Shown: piece after piece, positions 51,192-59,006 of the stretch
Layout: each line of letters opens with the position of its first letter
Numbering within the stretch: position 1 is the first letter of the stretch
From: Flavobacteriales bacterium
GTDB taxonomy: Bacteria > Bacteroidota > Bacteroidia > Flavobacteriales_F > PHOS-HE28
NCBI GenBank assembly: GCA_016703105.1
Contig: JADJCS010000002.1
Location: 310,001 to 374,000 of the forward strand
Direction of reading: 5' to 3'
Length of the DNA: 64,000 nucleotides
Notes under the pieces: model-generated
Databases searched by the model: none
What the model was told of the DNA's origin: nothing
What the model saw: the letters and a program-made list of their open reading frames with translations, nothing else
Program-made: the position numbers and the translations under genes

Positions 51192-51989
51192 CTAATCCTG
51201 CCGCTGCCAATTCCGCTCGATCACCTCCAACAGTTCATCGTGGATGGCGCGGTTGGTGGCCACGATCTCCTCATCGAAGACCGGATCTTTGCTCGGTGCG
51301 AAACCGCTGACACGTCCGCCCGCTTCGCGGACCAGAAGGACACCGGCGGCCACATCCCAACTGTTGAGGCCATATTCGTAGAACGCTTCGAAGCGCCCGC
51401 AGGCCACGTAGGCAAGATCCGCAGCCGCGCTGCCCAAGCGGCGGATGCCGCGTGTGCGGTGCATCAATTCGCGCAGCAGGTCCATGTATTCGGCTTCGTA
51501 ACCGAAGTCGTCGTACGGGAAGCCGGTGGCGAGCAGGCTTTCCTGGAGCTCCTTTCTCGCAGATACTTGGATGCGTGCACCATTGAGGTAGGCGCCTCCG
51601 CCTTGCCATGCGGTGAAGCGCTCCTTGCGCGTCACTTCCAGCACCACGCCGAGCAGGGGTTCGGTGCCGTCCACCAGGGCGATGCTGATGCAGTAGCACG
51701 GGACGCCGTGTACGAAGTTGGTGGTGCCGTCCAGCGGGTCGATCACCCAATTGAGGCGCTCGGCGCGATCGCCGCTGCCTTCTTCGGCGATGAATCCCGC
51801 TTCGGGTACTAGCTTCTCCAAGGCTTCCACGATGCGGTCCTCGGCGGTGTGGTCCACATGGGTCACCAGATTGTTGGCGCTCTTGGTGCTCACCCCGGCC
51901 TCGGTGAACTTGGGCGCTTCCTCCCGGATGAAGGCCGCCACGTCAATGCAGATCGCTTCGACCTGTTCAGTGAGCTTCTTGAGGTCCAT
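51192..51989 (-). CDS. suhB: Inositol monophosphatase family protein
   Basis: A 265-residue Mg2+-dependent phosphatase. The metal and substrate sites are IAEEGSGD (Glu), WVIDPLDGTTNFVHGVP (the DPxDGT motif) and NSWDVAAGVLLVREAGG. Length is normal. It hydrolyses inositol 1-phosphate or related sugar phosphates; in bacteria the homologue SuhB also acts in rRNA transcription. It is last in the mtaB - lgt - small ORF - suhB run, and its start lies inside the 3' end of the small ORF. Confidence 0.95.
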   Translation of the reverse strand: MDLKKLTEQVEAICIDVAAFIREEAPKFTEAGVSTKSANNLVTHVDHTAEDRIVEALEKLVPEAGFIAEEGSGDRAERLNWVIDPLDGTTNFVHGVPCYCISIALVDGTEPLLGVVLEVTRKERFTAWQGGGAYLNGARIQVSARKELQESLLATGFPYDDFGYEAEYMDLLRELMHRTRGIRRLGSAAADLAYVACGRFEAFYEYGLNSWDVAAGVLLVREAGGRVSGFAPSKDPVFDEEIVATNRAIHDELLEVIERNWQRQD

Positions 51990-52098
51990 GGGAGTTGGGT
52001 TTTCTGCGGATCCAGATCAGGCCCGCGACGCCGGCGAGGATCAACATCGCCGCGATCACTTCCGCCTGCGTGATATTGCCGATCAGCTTTTCGTTCAC
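51967..52098 (-). CDS. Small predicted membrane protein, 43 residues
   Basis: A GTG-started ORF (52098) overlapping the lgt stop by 4 nt (GTGA) and running 23 nt into suhB. The product, MNEKLIGNITQAEV then IAAMLILAGVAGLIWIRR, has one clear membrane helix (about 14-30) followed by a basic then polar tail (KPNSHGPQEAH): a single-pass protein with its C-terminus probably inside. No family recognised. The tight overlap on both sides and the exact filling of the gap between two genes support it being real, but this is unproven. Confidence 0.55.
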   Translation of the reverse strand: MNEKLIGNITQAEVIAAMLILAGVAGLIWIRRKPNSHGPQEAH

Positions 52099-53135
52099 GC
52101 GATCTTTTCGATCAGAAAGCGCTCGATACCGTTCAGCAGCAGGAAGAGGAAGAAGATGCTTCCCGCAGGACGCAGTCGCTTGCGCAGCGCCCAGAGCACG
52201 CCGAAGAGCAGCAGACAGGCGATGGTTTCGTAGAGAGGAGTGGGGAAGACGGGCTCCGGCAACACCCTGCAATAGCCGGGGAAGCAAGTGCCCTCGAGGA
52301 TATCGATGCCTACACCGTTCACATTGTTCGGGTAGGTGTAAGACCATAGCCAATCCGGCATCCAGCTTGGGGCTGGCTTCAGGTTCACAATACCCCAATC
52401 GCCATCGCCGCTCACCTGGCAACCGATCCGCCCGACAGCGTAGGCGAGCATGACACCCGGTGCGGCCGCATCCGCTCCCTCCAAGGCGGGCATGCCGTGG
52501 CGCACGAAATAGCGGATCACCATGGCTCCGGCGCAGATCAGGCCGCCGTACATCGTCAGCCCGCTGAAGAAGCCCGCACCGCTCGGGTTCTGGATCATGT
52601 CCATGAACTCATCCGGATTCTCCAGCCAGTGGAAGATCTTGGCGCCGATCAATCCCCAGAGCGCGGCGATGAGCGTGATGTTGCCCGCGTGCTCCGAGGG
52701 CATGATGCGCACCTCTTCCACACGAGGCGTCTCGAGTTTCTGCTTCTCCTTCTCACGCCAACGCAACCAGGTCAGGAAAGCACCGACGGCCAGGCCGCCG
52801 AAGAAGCTCCCCTTCCCGCTCAGGAGAAATCCCTGTGTATCGGCGAGGGCGGCGTTCGGATCGAGCAATAGAAAAACGCCCTTCCAGCCCAAGAGGAAGC
52901 CCAGCGCACCGGTGCTCACAAGGTCCAATAGGCTCGCGGGTGCGCCCACCGTCACCTTGCGCATGCTCGGCTTCAACAAGCCCAGGGTTTGCTTCCTGCG
53001 CAGTTCCATGGAGAGCGTCCAGCTCGCCAGGAGGAAGGCCACCGCCACGAAGAATCCGAAGCTGTTCAGGAACTTCAGAAAGGGAAGGTCAAGACCCATG
53101 AGGTCCAGCAGGGCGTGGTAGAGGGTGGGATACAT
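52095..53135 (-). CDS. lgt: Prolipoprotein diacylglyceryl transferase
   Basis: A 346-residue inner membrane enzyme that adds diacylglycerol to the lipobox Cys of prolipoproteins, the first step of lipoprotein maturation. The Lgt signature appears as FFSGLTMYGGLICAGAMVIRYF (the conserved HSGLTFYGG-like region) and AYAVGRIGCQVSGDGDWG (substrate-binding Arg). It has about seven membrane segments and a cytoplasmic insert (~125-150, REKEKQKLETPRVEEVR), as in the longer Bacteroidota type. The ATG shares one base with the mtaB stop (TGATG). Confidence 0.93.
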   Translation of the reverse strand: MYPTLYHALLDLMGLDLPFLKFLNSFGFFVAVAFLLASWTLSMELRRKQTLGLLKPSMRKVTVGAPASLLDLVSTGALGFLLGWKGVFLLLDPNAALADTQGFLLSGKGSFFGGLAVGAFLTWLRWREKEKQKLETPRVEEVRIMPSEHAGNITLIAALWGLIGAKIFHWLENPDEFMDMIQNPSGAGFFSGLTMYGGLICAGAMVIRYFVRHGMPALEGADAAAPGVMLAYAVGRIGCQVSGDGDWGIVNLKPAPSWMPDWLWSYTYPNNVNGVGIDILEGTCFPGYCRVLPEPVFPTPLYETIACLLLFGVLWALRKRLRPAGSIFFLFLLLNGIERFLIEKIA

Positions 53136-54518
53136 CAGGTTGCAGTGGCCAGTTCGTAGTTGGCAGTTGGCGGTATCGATACGGTCCGGCTGGAACCGAG
53201 CACATGTCCGTCGCCATCGATCTTCTCCAACCCGATGGGCACGATCGTGTTGATCATGTCCGGATCGAAGGACATGGACACCCGCAGATAGTTGTCCGTG
53301 AAGCCGAGCATGCGTCCCTCGTGTTCCTCCGCTTCGAACAGCACCGGACGGGTGGTGCCGAGATGACTCTCATAGAAAGCGCGCTGCAACTTGCTGCTCA
53401 GGAAGCGCAATTGTTTGGTGCGCTCGCGCCGCACGTCCATCGGCACGCTGTCGTCCATGCGGACGGCGGTGGTGTTGGCGCGCTCGCTGTACGTGAAGAC
53501 ATGGAGATAGTCCACGGGGATCGACCGCAGGAATTCATGTGTCTTCGTGAACTCGTCGTCGGTCTCGCCCGGCGTGCCTGTGATGACGTCAACGCCGATG
53601 CACGCATGCGGCATCCGGTCTTTGATCCGCGCGACGCGCTCGGCGTACAATGCAGTATCGTACCGTCGGCGCATACGCTGAAGGATCACATCGCTGCCGC
53701 TCTGCAAAGGCATGTGGAAGTGCGGAGCGAACCGATCACTCCCGGCCACGAAGTCGATGATGGCATCGTTGCACAGGTTCGGTTCGATGCTGCTGATCCT
53801 GAAGCGTTCGATCGCCTTCGCCCGATCCAAGACTTCGATCAGTTGAAGGAAATTCTGATCGTGCTGGCGGCCGAAGTCTCCTGTGTTCACACCCGTGAGC
53901 ACGATCTCCTTCACGCCACTGGCGGCGATCGCTTTGGCCTGTGCCACGGTCTCGGCGATCGTCGCGCTCCGGCTGCGCCCGCGGGCGAGCGGTATGGTGC
54001 AGAAGCTGCAGAAATAGTCGCAGCCGTCCTGCACTTTCAGGAAGGTGCGCGTTCGCGCGCCCACCGAAGCTTCAGCGGAGGAGGGGTCACCAGCGTTCCA
54101 ACTCGGAACGAAGTGCTTCAGATCCTTGATGGGGGAGTAGTGCTCTTCCTTTTCCGGGTGAAGGATGCGCGAGATCCCGTTCAATGTACGCGGCGAGGTC
54201 GAACTTCTCGCTCGCGCCGAGCACCAGATCCACACCAGGGATGGCCGCGATCTCTTCCGGCTTCAGTTGGGCATAGCAGCCCACTACGGCGATGAACGCC
54301 TCTGGATTGATCGCCTGGAAACGGCGCACATGACGACGGCATTCCTTGTCCGCGTTCTCCGTCACACTGCAGGTGTTCAGCACGAAGACATCCGGACGGT
54401 CCTCGACCTTCACACGCGCATAGCCGGCTTCTTCCAGCGAACGGGCCAGGGTGCTGGTCTCGCTGAAGTTGAGCTTGCAGCCCAGGGTGTGGAAAGCGGC
54501 GGTGCGTGCGGAACCCAT
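53135..54518 (-). CDS. mtaB: tRNA (t6A37) methylthiotransferase MtaB, one frameshift
   Basis: Two frames rebuild one radical-SAM methylthiotransferase. The 5' part (54518-~54165) holds the UPF0004 domain: FHTLGCKLNFSETSTLARSL, VLNTCSVTENADKECRRH and VVGCYAQLKPEEI (three Fe-S Cys). The 3' part holds HPEKEEHYSPIKDLKHFVPS, the radical-SAM CDYFCSFC (CxxxCxxC), SGVKEIVLTGVNTGDFG and a C-terminal TRAM-like part. An extra base near 54158-54166 breaks the frame. It adds the methylthio group to t6A37 of tRNA. The last ~10 codons (NYELATAT) are encoded by heptanucleotide repeats. Start ATG 54518. Confidence 0.88.
53143..53170. repeat. Heptanucleotide array forming the 3' end of mtaB
   Basis: CAGTGGC, CAGTTCG, TAGTTGG, CAGTTGG in 7-nt phase, followed by CGGTATC. 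On the minus strand it encodes the C-terminal residues of MtaB, up to the stop at 53135-53137. Confidence 0.8.
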
Positions 54519-54535
54519 TTGTGCAGGGGCAGGGC

Positions 54536-54566
54536 CAGGAGCAGGAGGCAATTGCGCCTGCTCCTG
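54536..54566 (-). other. Hairpin in the mtaB 5' leader
   Basis: CAGGAGCAGG (54536-54545) and CCTGCTCCTG (54557-54566) are exact reverse complements, and the 11-nt loop contains the palindrome GCAATTGC. It lies between the TACTTTCG box and the mtaB ATG at 54518, so it would fall within the untranslated leader. No T-run follows. It may modulate mtaB translation or be a protein-binding palindrome. Confidence 0.55.
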
Positions 54567-54582
54567 CGCCTGATCGGGACCG

Positions 54583-54590
54583 CGAAAGTA
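54583..54590 (-). promoter_or_regulatory. Putative -7 box TACTTTCG for mtaB
   Basis: Minus-strand TACTTTCG, close to TAnnTTTG, 64 nt before the ATG at 54518. It would give a leader of ~58 nt containing the hairpin at 54536-54566. Confidence 0.35.
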
Positions 54591-54643
54591 CCTATCGGGC
54601 CTTTGGGGGCTTAGAGGCCTTGCTGTTCAGGGTGTTGTGGCCC

Positions 54644-56974
54644 TTATTCCTTCACGAACCGCGCTGTCAGTCGCTGCCCTTTTGCGCCTTCCACCGAAAG
54701 CAGATAGACGCCCGGTACGAGGCCCTGCGTCCCGACGTCCAAACGGTTGCTAAGCGGGCTGATGTTCGGTGAACGCACTAGTCTACCATCCGAGCTGAGG
54801 ATATCGACACGACGCATCACAAAGCCTTCCGGCAGCTGTGCGATCAGCACTTCACGCACCGGCACCGGATAGATCAGGATCTCGTTGGTGTTCAGTTCGG
54901 GCAGCGAGGTAGGCATGCTGATCATCACCACGGCATCCGGCGTGCGGATCGGTGGATTGAAATCGAAGAAGATGTCCGCGTTGTTGGTGATCGTCGTACC
55001 CAACACAAGGCCGTCATCGGGCTGTATGCGGAAGCTCACCAAGCCATGGCTCAGCGCCTCGTTCACGTTGCTGTCCGGCAGAAGAATGTTGTTGAACGTG
55101 AAACGCAGGATGCCATCGCCACCGAATTCGTACGTGTAAGGGTGTGAAGCGGATAGGATGTTCAGCGTGCCAGTGCTCAACTCGGCTGGCAGCGTATCGG
55201 TGACCACCACAGTGAAGGCGGTATCGGTGCCGGTATTCTGGAATCGGATGGTATAGTCCAGCCACTCATCGATGCTGGGGTAGAACTCCGCATCGTTCAA
55301 GCCGCTGCTGGTGCGGACGAGTTTGTCGTTGGGGTCGTAGGCGCCGGAAATGGTGTCTGTGAAGGAATAAACATTGTTCGTGGTTGAGGCTTCCGCGCTG
55401 TCCTGTGAAACGGCCACGACATAGGTGATGGGAGTGCCCAAAAGAAGAGGGTCGGCAGGCGTTGTAACAGTTGCCTGGAACAAGGTCGATCCGAAGCCTG
55501 CAAGTGGAGCTCGGTTGCTCCAAGTGACCGTATTCCCAACAACGCTGGTGGCAGGCGGATCCGTCCATATCGGGGTAAGGGGTGCTGGGACCGTCAAGAC
55601 CACATCGATGCTATCACTGGGCCACATGGCCAGATCGGTGATGCTGATGAACAGAGGAGTTGTGAAGCCAGGTCGGGCGGGGGCAGCGCTGAGCGATGGG
55701 GTCAGGTCGGTCATCGTCAGTGTGGCATCGCACCCTGTTGTCATGGCAAAGTCCCAGCTCTTCAGAGTCGTGGTCAAAGCGGTATAATAAGCCGATGCTG
55801 GGTTCACGGTGCTCGAAATAGGCGAACTGGTAGGCACGGTCCCAGGGGTCATTCCGCAGACCAGATCCGCCACATCCGTGGCATGCACGATCCGCACTGC
55901 AGGCGATGCGGTGCCTTGCATCACATCACACAATTGCTTCACCAGGACCAAGCCACCGTTCGTTCGAGAAAGGGAGGTCGGACAATCCGGGTCATGATGC
56001 CAGCTTTCGAGGGGCGCACCGCTGCCATCCAAGTGGAGGAGCATATCCTTGTTCAGCCAAAGCAGTTCCCCTTGATCCAATTCAACGAGGGATTCCTGAA
56101 GCCACGTAATGCTACCAGGGAGGTTATCATAAGTGCGTGCCCAAACCAGCGTACCGGTGGGATCGATCCGCACCAATGCCGGGGTCTGGTAGAACAAAAG
56201 ATCACCGTTCGACAATTCCTGAACATAGGCCATTTCAGAATGGTCCAGCCCGTCGAAAGAGAACCCGGATTGGAACACTCCGGAAGGGTCGAAATGATTG
56301 TACGTGAACCCAACGCCGTTGCTCATCAAAATATGGGTGCCACCATCCGAGGCCTCGCATGTGTGCGCTGTCCAGAACGGAAAGGTCCTCGCGTAACTGT
56401 GAACGTTGATCGGTTGCCCTTGTGGATCGATATGCACCTGACGGACGCTCATCGTGTCGAGCCCTTGGGCTATCACATCCATGCGGAAGTCGCCTGAGCC
56501 AAGTTCCACGACCCGTAGCGGGTTCTCCCAATGTTGCCAATCGAGCGAGCTTCCGTGGACCATGAACAAACGGGACCATTCGGTGCATCCGGAGGCGTCC
56601 AGTTTGGTGGCGAATTGATTGAAGTAGTAATTGTTCACGCCATTGACCTTGTGCAAAACGTCGCCGTAAGCGAGCAACCCTCCGTCGGAGGTGCCGATGG
56701 TCCAAATGGGCTGCAACCGAGCGTCCGGGTCGGAAGGGGTCAGTATCCGTTGCCAGAGCATGTCCCCGTTCAGATCCGCCTTAGACAATAAAAGGCTGTT
56801 CTCGCTCGCCAATTGGGTCAAAATGACGCCTGCCACGATCCCGTCGTTCACGGCTTCGGCCCCCCTAATAAATCCGGGGACGACCGCGGAGTCAAGTCCG
56901 AGGTCGGTCTCCACGCATTGGGCATGGGCGTTGATCGCGAAGGCTACAAGCATAAGGGTGAAGATCTGTTTCAT
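54644..56974 (-). CDS. Large exported protein with DUF11-like repeat region and T9SS type A sorting domain
   Basis: A 776-residue secreted protein. Signal peptide 1-~18 (ending NAHAQ). Residues ~20-400 form a propeller-like region with repeated patterns (for example SKADLNGDMLWQRILT, GTSDGGLLAYGDVLHKV, TNGGLVLVKQL). Residues ~460-680 hold DUF11-like beta modules (FTVVVTDTLPAELSTGTLNI and ITNNADIFFDFNPPIRTPDA), and the last ~85 residues are a T9SS tail (ILIYPVPVREVLIAQLPEGF, GLVPGVYLLSVEGAKGQRLT, ending RFVKE). It is probably surface-attached after T9SS export. Function unknown. Confidence 0.88.
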   Translation of the reverse strand: MKQIFTLMLVAFAINAHAQCVETDLGLDSAVVPGFIRGAEAVNDGIVAGVILTQLASENSLLLSKADLNGDMLWQRILTPSDPDARLQPIWTIGTSDGGLLAYGDVLHKVNGVNNYYFNQFATKLDASGCTEWSRLFMVHGSSLDWQHWENPLRVVELGSGDFRMDVIAQGLDTMSVRQVHIDPQGQPINVHSYARTFPFWTAHTCEASDGGTHILMSNGVGFTYNHFDPSGVFQSGFSFDGLDHSEMAYVQELSNGDLLFYQTPALVRIDPTGTLVWARTYDNLPGSITWLQESLVELDQGELLWLNKDMLLHLDGSGAPLESWHHDPDCPTSLSRTNGGLVLVKQLCDVMQGTASPAVRIVHATDVADLVCGMTPGTVPTSSPISSTVNPASAYYTALTTTLKSWDFAMTTGCDATLTMTDLTPSLSAAPARPGFTTPLFISITDLAMWPSDSIDVVLTVPAPLTPIWTDPPATSVVGNTVTWSNRAPLAGFGSTLFQATVTTPADPLLLGTPITYVVAVSQDSAEASTTNNVYSFTDTISGAYDPNDKLVRTSSGLNDAEFYPSIDEWLDYTIRFQNTGTDTAFTVVVTDTLPAELSTGTLNILSASHPYTYEFGGDGILRFTFNNILLPDSNVNEALSHGLVSFRIQPDDGLVLGTTITNNADIFFDFNPPIRTPDAVVMISMPTSLPELNTNEILIYPVPVREVLIAQLPEGFVMRRVDILSSDGRLVRSPNISPLSNRLDVGTQGLVPGVYLLSVEGAKGQRLTARFVKE

Positions 56975-57191
56975 AGGGCGCGTGGTTGGAGCGATCGCAA
57001 GCTAGCCCGCCTTGCCGCGGATCGTTGATCCGCACCTCGGAAATCACCACTACTGGGGAGGGTGTGGTCTTGAAGGCCATTTGGTTGATGAGGAGGAGGT
57101 TCCGCATCGCAAGGAGCCGAACTTATCCGGTGCCTTGCCGCTCCCGCCTAGGCGAAGCCCGATCGTCCATGCCAAGCGGCGCCGCGTGCTT

Positions 57192-57199
57192 TACCTTCG
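57192..57199 (+). promoter_or_regulatory. Putative -7 box TACCTTCG upstream of the gene at 57222
   Basis: TACCTTCG ends 22 nt before the ATG at 57222. An in-frame ATG at 57201 lies only 1 nt after it and is less likely. Confidence 0.4.
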
Positions 57200-57221
57200 A
57201 ATGCACCAACACTTCAGCGCC

Positions 57222-57818
57222 ATGCGCAACGCACTTCTTGCAGCCCTGCTCTTCGCCTCGCTCAACGGCTCAGCGAAGAAGTTGATCGTCGTGGTACACA
57301 CGCAGGATGCTTTGGTGCGCGAATTCCGGTGTGCGTGTTCGGAACGCGTCGAGCCTGGCGACCGCCCCACCCAGCGCGTAGTGCGCATACCCGGGCGCGT
57401 TACCTGGCACACGGTGGGTGGTGTCGAACCGATCACCTTGCTCACACAGCACACCGATGGCTCGGGCGTTGTGGAGGTCGTGGTCATGGATGCGGTCGGT
57501 GCGATCGCAATTGGTTATGGGGTGATCGAAACCGTGCGGACCCAGCAGATGATGTCATGCCCGCCCACGCTGGTCGTACCACCCGCAGCATGTCCGAACA
57601 ATGCTCCAAGTGTAGCACTGCGGAAAGAGGTAGCCATCGGCGCCGGATCACCTCGCCCACGCATGGACGTTCTGCTGAAGCGTGAGCCTTTCGGCGAGGG
57701 TGGAGGAGAACGCCCCCGCCCCAGTGAACGGATCGTCCGCACAGAGCGCGGAGGAGCGGGCGGAGGTTCGGGTTCCCCCAAGACCACAGCGGTCCAGCGC
57801 CCCTTGGTAGGCCGTTAG
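57222..57818 (+). CDS. Exported protein of unknown function with Gly/Arg-rich tail
   Basis: A 198-residue protein with a signal peptide MRNALLAALLFASLNGSAKK. The next ~90 residues read as a beta-rich domain (LIVVVHTQDALVREFRCACS, VVRIPGRVTWHTVGG, GVVEVVVMDAVGAIAIGYGV). The C-terminal ~70 residues are low-complexity, rich in Gly, Arg, Pro and Ser (GGGERPRPSERIVRTERGGA). No family is recognised. A TACCTTCG box upstream and the signal peptide support the start. The Arg/Gly tail could be real, or could reflect a frame error in its last third. Confidence 0.6.
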   Translation: MRNALLAALLFASLNGSAKKLIVVVHTQDALVREFRCACSERVEPGDRPTQRVVRIPGRVTWHTVGGVEPITLLTQHTDGSGVVEVVVMDAVGAIAIGYGVIETVRTQQMMSCPPTLVVPPAACPNNAPSVALRKEVAIGAGSPRPRMDVLLKREPFGEGGGERPRPSERIVRTERGGAGGGSGSPKTTAVQRPLVGR

Positions 57819-57978
57819 TGGGCGCTTGCGATCGGCCGTGCTGAGGTCGCGGGTGATCGGATCCATGCTGAAGATCAATGGGTTGGGCCGGGGCGATAGG
57901 CCATTCGTCGCTATTTGTCAATAGGCTATGGCAACCCTCTTGAAAGAATAGCGTCTAAAGGATGCGTTACAGAAAAAC

Positions 57979-58092
57979 ATGGGCACCCTCCGCGCTCCCT
58001 CCGGCAACCGCTCCCAGTTGATCATGACCGGCAGCATCGTTTCGGCCGTTCTCTCACTGGCTTCGTTCCTCCTGGCCTTCGCCATATTCTGA
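57979..58092 (+). CDS. Possible small membrane protein, 37 residues
   Basis: An ORF inside the 300-nt gap between 57818 and 58119. The product starts MGTLRAPSGNRSQL and ends in one long hydrophobic segment (IMTGSIVSAVLSLASFLL to the end, AFAIF), as in a single-pass tail-anchored peptide. It lies in a different frame from the TraB gene downstream. There is no clear -7 box or ribosome binding site (the latter is usual here). Apart from this ORF I see only a weak inverted repeat CTATT/AATAG near 57912 in the gap. Speculative. Confidence 0.35.
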   Translation: MGTLRAPSGNRSQLIMTGSIVSAVLSLASFLLAFAIF

Positions 58093-58118
58093 CCGTTCCG
58101 CGGGCCTATCTTGGCCGC

Positions 58119-58988
58119 ATGCGTGCCGCGCTCCTGCTGCTTACCCAGGTGATCGGGTTCGTCGCGTCCGCGCAAGTCACTGAACGGTCGTTGTTATGGC
58201 GGATCCGCCCGGCGGAAGGCGCATCGGCATCCTACCTCTACGGCACCGTACACAGCCGCGATGCTCGGGCGTACCGGGGGAACGATTCGCTTTGGGCCGC
58301 ATTCGGACAATGCCCCCGTGTGGTGGGCGAACTGGACCTCAGCGCCGCAATGGAGGGAGCGGGTGATCTGGTAACCTCCATGATGATGCCCGCAGGCACC
58401 AATTTGGAGGACCTCTACCGCAAGAAGGACTTCGCCCAAGTTGAGGCAGCCTTGAAGGAGCACCTCGGTGTGGTGGCGTTCACCACGGATCATCTTAAGC
58501 CGTTCTGGTCCATGGCCCTGCTTTCGGAGGCCACTATGCACAGCGATAGCATTCTCGTCCTGGACGATTATCTACAGAAGCGGGCCCAATCCGATGGCAA
58601 GGAAGTGCTGGGCCTGGAAACGGTGGCCGAACAAATGGCCGCCATCCAAGCCATCCCTCTGAAGGAACAGGCCCAAATGCTGCTCGACATGGTGCAGCAC
58701 GATCTCTATCGCGCGCAGATGGAGCAAATGATGGAGGCCTATGCTGCCCAGGACCTGCAAAAGGTGATGGAGGTGGCCGAAGCGGGCGGTATTCCGCAGA
58801 GTTTGGACAAGGGCCTTCTACAGGATCGCAACGTGCGGATGGTGGCGGGTATGGACGAGCTGATGCGTTCGGGGCCGCCTTGTTTCTTCGCTGTGGGTGC
58901 GGCCCACTTGCCCGGTGAACGCGGTCTTCTGGCACAACTGCGCGAGAAGGGGTTCCTGGTCTATGCGGTCGCGCCGGTCCCTCAGTAG
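58119..58988 (+). CDS. TraB/GumN family protein
   Basis: A 289-residue exported protein (signal peptide 1-~18, FVASAQ). The TraB/GumN fold is marked by LLWRIRPAEGASASYLYGTVHSRD near the mature start (the first GTxH motif), ELDLSAAMEG, and the second motif GPPCFFAVGAAHLPGERGLL near the C-terminus (GxxHL). Related proteins are proposed metalloproteases; the paired GTxH / GxxH His residues are present. The start at 58119 is set by the signal peptide; a TATCTTGG box ends 4 nt before it. Substrate unknown. Confidence 0.9.
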   Translation: MRAALLLLTQVIGFVASAQVTERSLLWRIRPAEGASASYLYGTVHSRDARAYRGNDSLWAAFGQCPRVVGELDLSAAMEGAGDLVTSMMMPAGTNLEDLYRKKDFAQVEAALKEHLGVVAFTTDHLKPFWSMALLSEATMHSDSILVLDDYLQKRAQSDGKEVLGLETVAEQMAAIQAIPLKEQAQMLLDMVQHDLYRAQMEQMMEAYAAQDLQKVMEVAEAGGIPQSLDKGLLQDRNVRMVAGMDELMRSGPPCFFAVGAAHLPGERGLLAQLREKGFLVYAVAPVPQ

Positions 58989-59006
58989 GGTCACGAAGCG
59001 GTCGTA

